Source: Gordonia otitidis NBRC 100426 (lineage in GTDB: Bacteria > Actinomycetota > Actinomycetes > Mycobacteriales > Mycobacteriaceae). From it: DNA of 59,841 nt. The position numbers and the translations under genes are program-made. Positions 10,411-18,517 of this stretch are shown piece by piece (position 1 is the first letter of the stretch; every line of letters begins with the position of its first letter). The DNA lies in contig NZ_BAFB01000217.1 in the NCBI RefSeq assembly GCF_000248075.1, positions 1-59,841 of the forward strand, in the 5' to 3' direction. Under the pieces are notes generated by a model that had not been told where the DNA came from, did no database searches, and saw nothing but the letters and a program-made list of their open reading frames with translations.

Positions 10411-11108
10411 CGGCACTACCCGAACGCTTCGTCATCGCCGCGGGACCCGGCGACCGGACCGACGCCACGGCTTTCGTCTCGCGGGCCATGCGGCTCGACG
10501 ACGCGGCGGTGATCCGGGTGGTCGAGCGCTCAGACGGCCTACTCGCCCTGTGGGCGCACACCGGATTCGACGTCCTCGTCACCCGCTCGATCTTCGGGAG
10601 TGTCGCGCCGGCCGATCTCGTCGCCGATGCCGCGACCTTGGCCAGCCGGCTCGCGGAGGGGCGGCCGGGCGAACCGGTCGATCCCGGGATGTCGCTGGAT
10701 TCTGCGTGGCGCGGTGCCCTCCCGATCCGTACCGGTTATCGCCACCTCGACGACGTCCCCGCACGCACCGTGGTCGAGCTGACCCGCGAGGGCGCTCGCC
10801 TCGCACGCGACGAGGGAAGCAACTTTGGCCCCGCGACCGGCCTCCTCGATCAGGGCGTCCTCGACGTCTCCTCCGGAGACGGAACGCTGACGGCGACGGT
10901 ATCGCTGCGATCGCTGTTCGCGCTCACCGCGATGGGCTTCGTCCGGGATGCCGACGGACACGAGATCACCGAGACGTCGCCGATCGACGCGATCGGGGAG
11001 ACCGAGCCCGTGCGGGTGCGGATGTCGGCAGCGTGGATCCGCATCGATGCGCGCTATGGCGCCGTTTATCAGCGCAGGCATCGCGACCTCGAGGTCACTG
11101 TGCTCTGA
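10407..11108 (+). CDS. Conserved actinobacterial protein of unknown function (Rv2474c position)
   Basis: 233 aa, soluble, no signal peptide or membrane helix. GTG 10407 overlaps the stop of the thioesterase gene (GTGA), so the two are translationally coupled. The middle contains a helix rich in Arg/Ala/Leu (VVELTREGARLARDEGSNFGP) and the C-terminal part is strand-rich (VRVRMSAAWIRIDARYGAVYQRRH). I recognise no catalytic motif. The constant position next to gdh and the thioesterase in related genomes (as I recall) argues for a shared role. Confidence 0.8.
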   Translation: MTALPERFVIAAGPGDRTDATAFVSRAMRLDDAAVIRVVERSDGLLALWAHTGFDVLVTRSIFGSVAPADLVADAATLASRLAEGRPGEPVDPGMSLDSAWRGALPIRTGYRHLDDVPARTVVELTREGARLARDEGSNFGPATGLLDQGVLDVSSGDGTLTATVSLRSLFALTAMGFVRDADGHEITETSPIDAIGETEPVRVRMSAAWIRIDARYGAVYQRRHRDLEVTVL

Positions 11109-11144
11109 CCGTGTGATCGCGGCCGACAGCACCGGCTCGCCGCC

Positions 11145-11181
11145 GATCAGATGGTCAGGATCAGATGGGGCCGATCAGATG
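11145..11181. repeat. Three 14-bp-spaced GATCAGATG repeats at the end of aglA
   Basis: GATCAGATG occurs at 11145, 11159 and 11173, exactly 14 bp apart. The last copy overlaps the aglA stop codon (11175-11177). It may be simple slippage; no function is evident. Confidence 0.6.
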
Positions 11182-13073
11182 AGCCAGGCCGCGGCGTTGG
11201 GTGCCAGCATGCCATCGACCAGGGGCGAGCTCGTCACGATGAGTTCGCCCGGCGGCAGACCGACCGGCTCGCTTGTGGTGTTGAGCGCGCACACGAGGTG
11301 TCCCTCCGAACGGCGGAACGCCAGACACCCCGCGGGTGCGCCGTACCACTCGATGCCATCTCCGGCGAACTCAGTTCTCTCGCTGCGTAACTCGATTGCA
11401 GTGCGGTACAGCGAGAGGGTCGAGTTCACGTCCTCGAGTTCACGCTCGACCGTGTACTGCGTCCACGACTCGGGCATCGGAAGCCACGTGTCGGGGTTGG
11501 TCGAGAAGCCGAACGGCGGTTCGGTGCCCTCCCACGGAAGCGGGACACGCGAGGCGTCGCGCCCGCGTTCGGTATGACCCGAGCGCTCCCACACCGGGTC
11601 CTGGAGTGCCTCGTCGGGGAGATCGGCGTTGGGTAGCCCGAGCTCTGCGCCGTTGTAGATGAAAATCGAACCGGGAAGGGCGAATTCGACGAGCGCCATG
11701 GCTCGTGCACGCGCAGTGCCCAGTGCGATGTCGCCGATGTCGGATGTCTCGGCGTCATCTTCTCGTGTGTCACGGCCGTAGCGCGTCACCTCGCGGTCGA
11801 CGTCGTGATTCGACAACGTCCACGTCGGCGTCCCGTTGACGCTGTGCACAGCATCGAGCGAGTTCTCGATGGCGTCGCGGATGGCGTCGGCGTCGAAAGG
11901 TGCCTTGGCGAGGCGGAAGTTGAAGCCGAGATGCAACTCGTCGGGGCGGAGATACTCGGCGAACCGCTCGTTGTCGTCGACCCAGATCTCACCGACGTTC
12001 GCGGCGCCGGGGTATTCGTCGATGACCGCGCGGATCTTCCTGTGGATGTCATGGACTGCGTAGTTGTTGAAACGCGGGTCGTCATCGCGATTGACGAGTA
12101 GTCCTGCGGCCTCGACATCCATGTCGGGGAGGTCTGCGGGTTTGGCCATGCCGTGCGCGACGTCGATACGGAAGCCGTCGACGCCGCGATCGAGCCAGAA
12201 GCGCAGCGTCTTCTCGAGATCCTCGAAGACCTCGGGGTTCTCCCAATTCAGATCGGGCTGCTCACGCGCGAAGATGTGCAGATACCACTGGCCGGGAGTG
12301 CCGTCGGCCTCGGTGACCCTCTCCCAGGCGGACCCGCCGAAGATACTCACCCAGTTGTTGGGTGGCTCGTCGCCGTTCTCGCCACGACCGTCGCGGAAGA
12401 TGTAACGCGCGCGCTCGGGACTGTCCGGCCCGGCTGCGAGAGCGTCGATGAACCACTGGTGCTGATCGCTGGTGTGGTTGGGAACGAGATCCATGGTCAC
12501 GCGTATCTCGCGTGCATGGGCCTCTTCGATCAACTCGTCGAACACCTCCAGGTCGCCGAAGAGCGGGTCGATGTCTCGCGGATCGGAGACGTCGTATCCG
12601 TGGTCGGCCATGGGGGAGCGCATGATCGGGCTCAGCCACAGTGCGTCGACGCCGAGGAGTTCGAGGTAACCGAGTTTGTCGATCACGCCGGCGAGGTCGC
12701 CGACGCCGTCACCGTTGAGATCGGAGAACGACCGAGGATAGATCTGATAGAAGATCGCCGACCGCCACCAGGTGTCGTCGGCAGGGTCCAGTTGTGCTGC
12801 GGCGAACCCGGCGACACTGTCAGCCGTGGTCACGCTCTCGTCATCTGCGGTCCCGACGACGCCGGGCTCCACGGTGTCGACTTCCGCGCTGTCGGCCTCC
12901 ACGGTGTCGACTTCCGGGCTGTCGACCTCGACGACACGGGGCTCATCGGTGGCGGTGTCGGGCGCGTCGTCGACGGTGTCGGATGTGTCGTCGACGGTGT
13001 CCGGCGCGCTGTCGGGTTGCTTTTGCGCGCCGAGCGCGGCCTCGTTGACATCGTCGGGTGTCTCGTCGCTCAC
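11175..13073 (-). CDS. aglA: GH13 alpha-glucosidase (oligo-1,6-glucosidase/AglA type) with acidic N-terminal extension
   Basis: 632 aa. The (beta/alpha)8 GH13 domain begins near residue 102 (WWRSAIFYQIYPRSF). Region I is DLVPNH; the nucleophile is Asp304 in GFRIDVAHG; the acid/base is Glu362 in NVGEIWVDD; the transition-state stabiliser is Asp424 in LSNHDVDR. This is an intracellular alpha-1,4/1,6-glucosidase acting on short malto- or isomalto-oligosaccharides or related sugars. Residues 1-100 are an Asp/Glu/Val/Thr-rich low-complexity segment with an internal repeat (EVDTVEADSAEVDTVEP). GTG 13073 has a poor ribosome site, but G/C-rich third positions continue through the extension, so it is probably translated. 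A later start near residue 87 cannot be excluded. It is convergent with the gdh operon and lies next to glbO, as in M. tuberculosis. Confidence 0.88.
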   Translation of the reverse strand: MSDETPDDVNEAALGAQKQPDSAPDTVDDTSDTVDDAPDTATDEPRVVEVDSPEVDTVEADSAEVDTVEPGVVGTADDESVTTADSVAGFAAAQLDPADDTWWRSAIFYQIYPRSFSDLNGDGVGDLAGVIDKLGYLELLGVDALWLSPIMRSPMADHGYDVSDPRDIDPLFGDLEVFDELIEEAHAREIRVTMDLVPNHTSDQHQWFIDALAAGPDSPERARYIFRDGRGENGDEPPNNWVSIFGGSAWERVTEADGTPGQWYLHIFAREQPDLNWENPEVFEDLEKTLRFWLDRGVDGFRIDVAHGMAKPADLPDMDVEAAGLLVNRDDDPRFNNYAVHDIHRKIRAVIDEYPGAANVGEIWVDDNERFAEYLRPDELHLGFNFRLAKAPFDADAIRDAIENSLDAVHSVNGTPTWTLSNHDVDREVTRYGRDTREDDAETSDIGDIALGTARARAMALVEFALPGSIFIYNGAELGLPNADLPDEALQDPVWERSGHTERGRDASRVPLPWEGTEPPFGFSTNPDTWLPMPESWTQYTVERELEDVNSTLSLYRTAIELRSERTEFAGDGIEWYGAPAGCLAFRRSEGHLVCALNTTSEPVGLPPGELIVTSSPLVDGMLAPNAAAWLI

Positions 13074-13164
13074 CGCGACAATTCTGCCCTACCTGTGTTT
13101 TCCCGTAGAAGACCAGGTGACGTCGGCGCGTCGTGTCCGATGTGCCCGACTGACCTCGATCGGA

Positions 13165-13605
13165 TCAGAACGGCGAATTGACCATCGACTGTGCGGCCAT
13201 CTCCATGTAGTCGACGAGAGCCTGCCTGTGCGGTGCGTCGAGTGTGTCGTCGTCGATCGACGCGATGGCGGTGTGCATGCAGCGCAACCAGGCGTCGCGG
13301 GCCAGGGGACCGATGGTGAAGGGCTGATGGCGCATGCGCAGTCGCGGGTGGCCACGTTCTTCGGAGTACGTGCGCGGGCCGCCCCAGTACTGCTCGAGGA
13401 ACATTCGGAGTCGACGCTCGGCGGGCCCGAGGTCTTCCTCGGGATACATAGGCCGGAGGATCTCGTCGGCGGCGACCTCGCGGTAGAAGACTCTCGTCAG
13501 CTTCTCGAAGGTCTCGTGACCACCGACCTCGTCGTAGAACGACCGGTGGACTTCGGTGCTGGCCGGCTGACCGCCGACGGGGATGTTGCCGCTCACCGGA
13601 TCCAT
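13165..13605 (-). CDS. glbO: Group II truncated haemoglobin (trHbO)
   Basis: 146 aa; the globin starts near residue 20 ([16 protein letters not shown]). Family residues are present: Tyr(CD1) in MYPEEDL, proximal His(F8) in RMRHQPF, Trp(G8) in RDAWLRCM, and the block [23 protein letters not shown] (quoted as two motifs: FLEQYWGG and GHPRLRM). The protein binds haem and is implicated in oxygen chemistry and peroxide or nitric-oxide detoxification in mycobacteria. ATG 13605 has GGGGA just upstream; the first 18 residues are an unconserved tail, so a slightly later start is possible. It runs in the same direction as aglA, which starts 91 bp downstream of its stop. Confidence 0.93.
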   Translation of the reverse strand: MDPVSGNIPVGGQPASTEVHRSFYDEVGGHETFEKLTRVFYREVAADEILRPMYPEEDLGPAERRLRMFLEQYWGGPRTYSEERGHPRLRMRHQPFTIGPLARDAWLRCMHTAIASIDDDTLDAPHRQALVDYMEMAAQSMVNSPF

Positions 13606-13786
13606 TGTCCCCACGGCCGGGTGTGGTCTCAACATCGGCGCCGCAGATTGTCTACGACAGTCTGTAGGGGTCGGTGCCCGAAGGGCGGTGGTGTGGGCTA
13701 AATTGATCACACGACCTGTGCGGCGTGAATGTGCGAGCGCGTGTTCACCGGCCGTGCGCAAGAGGTTTACCGATCGGAAGGGTCTC

Positions 13787-14035
13787 ATGGACAACTGGAT
13801 TGTCTACATCGGAATGCCGGTCACGGTCCTGGTGATTTTCTTCGCTGCGGCGTGCGTGGTGTCGATGGCATTCTCAAGCGGCGTCAAGTACCCCAAACAG
13901 CAGGAATACACGCTCGACCAAGAGTGGGACCGGGCTCCGCTGCTGCTGTCGGCAACGGACATGGAACCGATTGCGTTGCCGCGTCACGCGGAACCCAACG
14001 ATGTGGATGGAGGCTCGGCCAGTGCCAAGTGGTGA
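13787..14035 (+). CDS. Small single-pass membrane protein, unknown function
   Basis: 82 aa. One N-terminal membrane helix (about residues 4-28, [21 protein letters not shown] split by no charge) is followed by a hydrophilic cytosolic tail that starts [29 protein letters not shown] lies 4-9 nt before ATG 13787. It overlaps the next gene by 14 bp, so the two are probably co-expressed. I recognise no family. The helix-then-short-tail design suits an anchor or a modulator of a membrane complex. Confidence 0.75.
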   Translation: MDNWIVYIGMPVTVLVIFFAAACVVSMAFSSGVKYPKQQEYTLDQEWDRAPLLLSATDMEPIALPRHAEPNDVDGGSASAKW

Positions 14036-14522
14036 GATTTCGCAGTCGACCGGTACCGAGCGGACACCGGAGGTCGCCGCGACCTCCGCGCTTCCGGTCG
14101 GCACGGTCATCACGAACAGCGGGCGTGTCTCGGCCACCCGGTTTCCGGGCCAGACCGCGACGACTCCGCCGTTCTCGCGTGACGAACTGATCGCACTCGA
14201 CGACGCGCTGCAGGCTGCCAGCGAGAAGGCACTCGTGCGCTTCTCTGTCTACATCGGCGAGCTCGGCCCCGACCCGGTCGCAGACGCACGCGAGGTGCTG
14301 CTCAAGTCAGCACCAGAGCCCGCATACGGAGCCCTGCTGGCAGTGTCGCCCAACACCCACGACGTCGTCGTGGTGTCGGGTAGCGAGGTCGCCGATCGCG
14401 TCAACGACCGCGTTGCCGACCTGGGCGTGACCGCGGCAATCGGAAGCTTCCGCCAGAACGAACTCATCGACGGACTGGTCTCCGCACTGCACGTGATGGC
14501 GACCGCCGCCGCACCGATCTGA
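14022..14522 (+). CDS. DUF5130/TPM-like conserved protein (Rv2468c type)
   Basis: 166 aa. An unstructured first third rich in Thr/Ala is followed by a compact alpha/beta domain (DELIALDDALQAASEKALVRF ... TVVV-type strand HDVVVVSGSEVADRV ... FRQNELIDGLVSALHVMA). This resembles the TPM-type domain seen in DUF5130 proteins of mycolata. GTG 14022 has GGAGG 8 nt upstream; an in-frame ATG 14001 is the alternative. It overlaps the membrane-protein gene and ends at a very strong bidirectional terminator. Function is unknown. Confidence 0.78.
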   Translation: MPSGEISQSTGTERTPEVAATSALPVGTVITNSGRVSATRFPGQTATTPPFSRDELIALDDALQAASEKALVRFSVYIGELGPDPVADAREVLLKSAPEPAYGALLAVSPNTHDVVVVSGSEVADRVNDRVADLGVTAAIGSFRQNELIDGLVSALHVMATAAAPI

Positions 14523-14539
14523 ACTCGTAACGAACCGAA

Positions 14540-14594
14540 CTGCACACACGAGAATGGCCCGGGAGCAACTCCCGGGCCATTCTCGTGTGTGCAG
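14540..14594. terminator. Strong bidirectional terminator (26-bp perfect stem)
   Basis: Bases 14540-14565 pair perfectly with 14569-14594 around a CAA loop. It sits between convergent genes (DUF5130-like and dctA), 17 bp after one stop and 34 bp from the other. Confidence 0.92.
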
Positions 14595-14628
14595 TTGGTC
14601 CCATAGGCGACCAGCCAGCCGGCATCAG

Positions 14629-16086
14629 CTATGGGGCAACCAGGTCTCGGGTAGCCGGTGCCTTCTCCGCCGGCCCGGTCGCGGTCGGTCCGTCGTGCGC
14701 CTCGTCGCTTCTGACGGGCGTCTTGCCGATACCGTCGTCCACCATGTCCTTCTCGTCGAACGGGACGCGACCCGTGAGCACGTCGTCGACCCGATCCTTG
14801 TCGACGGTCCCTGTCCACGACCCGACGAGCAGCGTCGCGACCGCGTTGCCTGAGAAGTTGGTGACAGCGCGAGCCTCCGACATGAAACGGTCGATGCCCA
14901 CGATGAGTCCGACTCCGTTCAGCATCGCCGGTTGATGGGCCTGTAGGCCGCCGGCCAGTGTGGCCAGGCCTGCGCCGCTCACGCCCGCGGCACCCTTCGA
15001 CGCGATGATCATGAAGACGAGCAGGCTGATCTGTGCTCCGATCGACAGGGGAGCGCCCATGGCGTCCGCGATGAAGATCGATGCCATCGTCAGGTATATG
15101 GCGGTGCCGTCGAGGTTGAAGGAGTATCCCGTCGGAACGACGACGCCGACGGTGGACTTCTCCACACCGAGGTGCTCCATCTTGGCGATGAGCCGCGGCA
15201 GGGCAGACTCGGAGGACGAGGTGGCGAAGATGAGTAGGTATTCGCGAGCCAGATAGCGGACGAGTCGGAAAATGGAGACGCCCGCGACCGCCCGCAGGAT
15301 CGCCCCGAGTACACCGAAGACGAACACGATGCACGTCAGATAGAAGGCGATCATCAGGATCAACAGCTGTCCGACCGCCGCCCACCCCGTCTGGCCGACG
15401 ACGTTGGCGATCGCGCCGAATGCTCCGATCGGTGCCAGCCACAAAATCATGCTCAGGATCTTGAACACGAGCTTCTGGATGTAACCGACAGCGACGAGGA
15501 TCGGCTCACCGCTCGAACCCATTGCCTGCAGTGCGAAGCCGACGAGAAGCGCGACGAACAGCGCCTGCAAGACGTTGCCCGACGTCAATGCAGACAGGAG
15601 CGAGTCGGGAACGATCCCCTGGATGAATGCCATCATCCCGCCGGACTCGTGGGCCTTCTCGGCCAGTTCCGAGCCCTTGCCTGCGGAGGCGCTGACGTTG
15701 AGACCCTCACCGGGTTTGATCAGATTTCCGACGACGAGCCCGATAGCGAGTGCGATGGTCGACATCACCAGGAAGTAGACGAACGCGAGACCGCCGACCT
15801 TGCCGACGGTCGCGGCCTTTCTGACCGACCCGATACCGAGCACGATGGTGCAGAAGATGACGGGCGCGATCATCATCTTGATGAGGCTGACGAAGATGGT
15901 CCCCAGTACGCCAAGGTCCTTGCCGATTCCCGGGGCGATGAGTCCGACCGCAACGCCGCCGACCACGGCGACGATGACCGCCAGGTACAGCCAGTGCGTC
16001 TTGTCTCGCTTCTTGGGCGTTGAGTTCAGGGTCTCGTCGCTCGTCGACGCGACCTCGGCGTCGTGGGATCGTCGTCTCACATTCAT
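14629..16086 (-). CDS. dctA: Dicarboxylate/amino acid:cation symporter DctA (DAACS family)
   Basis: 485 aa with eight or more membrane segments. Family motifs are present: FATSSSESALPRLI (the serine-rich reentrant loop), GYSFNLDGTAIYLTMASIFIA (quoted in part: GYSFNLDGTAIY) and the C-terminal helix GVGLIVGIDRFMSEARAVTNF with the substrate-binding Asp/Arg. It imports succinate, fumarate or malate with H+ or Na+, or possibly glutamate/aspartate. ATG 16086 is chosen because GGAAGGA sits 8 nt upstream; the frame is open to 16191. The last 50 residues are a hydrophilic tail. It is divergent from a CitA/DcuS-type sensor kinase, which most likely controls it. Confidence 0.94.
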   Translation of the reverse strand: MNVRRRSHDAEVASTSDETLNSTPKKRDKTHWLYLAVIVAVVGGVAVGLIAPGIGKDLGVLGTIFVSLIKMMIAPVIFCTIVLGIGSVRKAATVGKVGGLAFVYFLVMSTIALAIGLVVGNLIKPGEGLNVSASAGKGSELAEKAHESGGMMAFIQGIVPDSLLSALTSGNVLQALFVALLVGFALQAMGSSGEPILVAVGYIQKLVFKILSMILWLAPIGAFGAIANVVGQTGWAAVGQLLILMIAFYLTCIVFVFGVLGAILRAVAGVSIFRLVRYLAREYLLIFATSSSESALPRLIAKMEHLGVEKSTVGVVVPTGYSFNLDGTAIYLTMASIFIADAMGAPLSIGAQISLLVFMIIASKGAAGVSGAGLATLAGGLQAHQPAMLNGVGLIVGIDRFMSEARAVTNFSGNAVATLLVGSWTGTVDKDRVDDVLTGRVPFDEKDMVDDGIGKTPVRSDEAHDGPTATGPAEKAPATRDLVAP

Positions 16087-16174
16087 CGTGCTGTCCTTCC
16101 TGTCCTGCAGGCCGACGTTGACGCGCACCCGCTGTGGAAGATTGTCGGACGACCTCGTGATGTGAGTCACCATT

Positions 16175-16211
16175 GAGTTCATTTCGTTCATGGGGTCACC
16201 GTGATGAACTC
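16175..16211. promoter_or_regulatory. Inverted repeat GAGTTCAT-N21-ATGAACTC in the dctA/sensor-kinase divergent promoter
   Basis: Perfect 8-bp arms at 16175-16182 and 16204-16211. TTCAT is repeated directly (TTCATTTCGTTCAT), and GTCACC occurs near both arms. It is placed for a response-regulator operator governing both divergent genes. No binding data are implied. Confidence 0.5.
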
Positions 16212-16255
16212 GATGTCGATCGCGTACCGCGCGATCCTGGAAGGGTGGTGTCTAC

Positions 16256-17818
16256 ATGCTCCGATGGCGTCCTCGGACCCTTGCGGGTCAGGCCGTGGCG
16301 CTGCAATTGGCCGTCGTCCTGGTGATCGTGGTGTCCGCCGCGGCGCTCGCTTTACTGGATGCTCGATTCGATGGACTACGTGCCGCTCGCGATCAGGTGA
16401 GATCGGTGGCGGTGAGCATCGCTGACGCGCCCTCCACCGCCCGTGCGCTGGAGTCTCCTGACCCGAGCACGAGTCTGCAACCGGTGACCGAGGAGATCCG
16501 ACCCGTCACCGGCGTCTCATTCATCACCATCATGAACACCGCCGGCGTGCGCTACACCCACACGACGCCCTCACTGATCGGGCAGCGATATCTAAGATCG
16601 ACAAGCCAGGCGCTCCGCGGTGAGGTCTACACCGAGACCTACACGGGGACGCTCGGTCCGTCGATCCGTTCCATCGCTCCGGTCCGGAACGGCAACGGCG
16701 TGATCGTCGGGATGGTTGCCGCGGGGATCACGCAGGCCACCCTCACCGACGAGTGGTTGGAGCAACTGCCGCTGATCGCGTCGATCGGTCTGGTGGCCAT
16801 CGTCGCGGCGCTGGGCGGTCTCTGGCTGATCCGGCGACGATTGTTGCGTCTCACCGGCGGTCTGGCGCCGGGAGAACTACGGGTGATGTACGACCACCAC
16901 GACGCCGTGCTGCATTCGGTCACGGAAGGGCTCGTGGTGATCGACGACGGCCGGATCGTGCTGTGCAACGACGAAGCGCGACGACTGCTGGCGGGCAACC
17001 CGGCTGGCGAGAGCGTGGAATTCGACGACATGCCCGACTTCCTACTCGGCACAGAACCCCTCACGGACGTCCTCTACGTCGATCAGGGCCGGGTACTGGT
17101 GGTCAATCGTGCTCCCGTGACGTCGCGGCAGGGTAGCGCGGTCGTCACGATCCGAGACAGAACTGAATTATCCTCCGCAATAGGCGAATTGGATTCGCTC
17201 TCACGCTTCGCCGAAGCGCTCCGGTCGCAGGCACACGAGTCGGCCAACCGGCTGCACACGATGGTCGCGCTCATCGAGACGGGGCACGCGGAGCGCGCGG
17301 CCGCCCTCGCCACCGCAGATCTTGTCGTGTCACAGAGATTGGTCGACCGTGTCTCGGAGATGATCAGCGATCCCACCCTGAGCGCGTTGTTACTCGGGAA
17401 GTCGGCGCAGGCAGCCGAACGCGGGATCTCGATGACCCTCACGGAGGAGTCCGCGCTCGACGACGACGACACGTCGCCGCTGACCACTGACGAGACCATC
17501 ACCGTCGTCGGGAACCTGATCGACAACGCGTTGGACGCCTGCGATCCGGCGGACGCATGGGTGGAGGTCACGGTTGCCGTGGACGACGGATCACTGCTGA
17601 TCGTCGTCGCCGACAGCGGCCCGGGGATGACCGACGACGAATTCGAGAGAGCGTGCGGTCGGGGATACTCGACGAAGCCCGGCGGCGACGCCACGGGCAG
17701 AGGACTCGGTCTCGCCCTGGTTGCAAACGTGGTCAGCCGACATGGCGGCACCGTGCGAAGCGAACACACCTACGGTTCGGTCATCACCGTGGAGATCCCG
17801 AGCAGGGGGCAAGTGTGA
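16256..17818 (+). CDS. Sensor histidine kinase, CitA/DcuS family
   Basis: 520 aa. TM1 spans about residues 13-34, an extracytoplasmic PAS/Cache-type sensor domain about 35-170, TM2 about 173-195, a cytoplasmic PAS about 210-310, then the kinase. The phospho-acceptor is His327 in SQAHESANRLHTMVALIETG (quoted to 20), the CitA/DcuS-type H-box. The ATPase has the N-box NLIDNALDAC, G1 DSGPGMTDDEF and G2 GRGLGLALVANVV. Such kinases sense citrate or C4-dicarboxylates outside the cell. ATG 16256 has GGAAGGGTGG upstream. The response regulator overlaps by 4 bp, and dctA is divergent. Confidence 0.93.
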   Translation: MLRWRPRTLAGQAVALQLAVVLVIVVSAAALALLDARFDGLRAARDQVRSVAVSIADAPSTARALESPDPSTSLQPVTEEIRPVTGVSFITIMNTAGVRYTHTTPSLIGQRYLRSTSQALRGEVYTETYTGTLGPSIRSIAPVRNGNGVIVGMVAAGITQATLTDEWLEQLPLIASIGLVAIVAALGGLWLIRRRLLRLTGGLAPGELRVMYDHHDAVLHSVTEGLVVIDDGRIVLCNDEARRLLAGNPAGESVEFDDMPDFLLGTEPLTDVLYVDQGRVLVVNRAPVTSRQGSAVVTIRDRTELSSAIGELDSLSRFAEALRSQAHESANRLHTMVALIETGHAERAAALATADLVVSQRLVDRVSEMISDPTLSALLLGKSAQAAERGISMTLTEESALDDDDTSPLTTDETITVVGNLIDNALDACDPADAWVEVTVAVDDGSLLIVVADSGPGMTDDEFERACGRGYSTKPGGDATGRGLGLALVANVVSRHGGTVRSEHTYGSVITVEIPSRGQV

Positions 17819-18507
17819 TCCGCGTGATGATCGTCGACGACGAACCGCTTCTGATCCAGGCGCACCGCGACTACCTGGCTCGGATCGGTGGCTTCGACGT
17901 GGTGGCGACGGCCGGTACTGCGCGGGAGGCGCACCGCGCGGCGATGGCTGCGGCGGCGGGCGGTGCGCCTGTCGAACTCGTGTTGCTCGATCTCGGACTG
18001 CCCGACGCAAGTGGCATCGAACTCGCGTCCGCGCTGTCGGGTCTGCGGCCCGACCCGGACATCATCGCCATCACAGCGGCCCGCGATCTGCCGACGGTTC
18101 GCCGGGCGCTCACGCACGGTGCGCTGCTCTACCTGTTGAAACCGTTCTCATACGCCGCTTTCGCTGAGAAGATCGAGCATTACCTGCGCTACCGCGAGAC
18201 CGTCGCCGGCGACGGTGATGCGGTGAGCCAGCGAGACGTCGACCGTGCCCTCGCCGCGCTGCGCACCGCCGACCCGCGGCGCGGTGCGCCGAAGGGCATG
18301 GCTCCCGAGACCACAGATGCCGTCGGCAGAGCGGTGCGCGATGCACCGGGCGGGCTGACCGCCTCGGAAGTCGCTGCACGGGTCGGCAGTTCGCGGGTCA
18401 CCGCTTGGCGCTACCTGGAGCGGCTCGCCGACGCCGGCACGGTGCGCAGGGTCACCGAGTACGGCGGGGCGGGCCGCCCCCAGATCCGCTACGTCTGGGC
18501 CGGGTGA
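17815..18507 (+). CDS. Response regulator, CitB/DcuR family
   Basis: 230 aa. Receiver domain: acidic pair Asp8-Asp9, phospho-acceptor Asp59 in LVLLDLGLPDASG, switch Thr in IAITAARDLP and Lys in YLLKPF. A linker leads to a C-terminal winged helix-turn-helix (GLTASEVAARVGSSRVTAWR, then YLERLADAGTVRR), typical of DcuR/CitB regulators and not of OmpR or NarL types. GTG 17815 overlaps the kinase stop (GTGATC over TGA), with AGGGGGC as ribosome site. It probably activates dctA and itself. It is convergent with pepN with only 10 bp between, and no terminator is visible. Confidence 0.93.
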   Translation: MIRVMIVDDEPLLIQAHRDYLARIGGFDVVATAGTAREAHRAAMAAAAGGAPVELVLLDLGLPDASGIELASALSGLRPDPDIIAITAARDLPTVRRALTHGALLYLLKPFSYAAFAEKIEHYLRYRETVAGDGDAVSQRDVDRALAALRTADPRRGAPKGMAPETTDAVGRAVRDAPGGLTASEVAARVGSSRVTAWRYLERLADAGTVRRVTEYGGAGRPQIRYVWAG

Positions 18508-18517
18508 TCCAACGACG

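Noticed and set aside
12153..13181. 342-residue plus-strand frame across aglA
   Set aside because: Antisense to a GH13 gene with intact catalytic residues; the composition reflects the complementary reading of codons.
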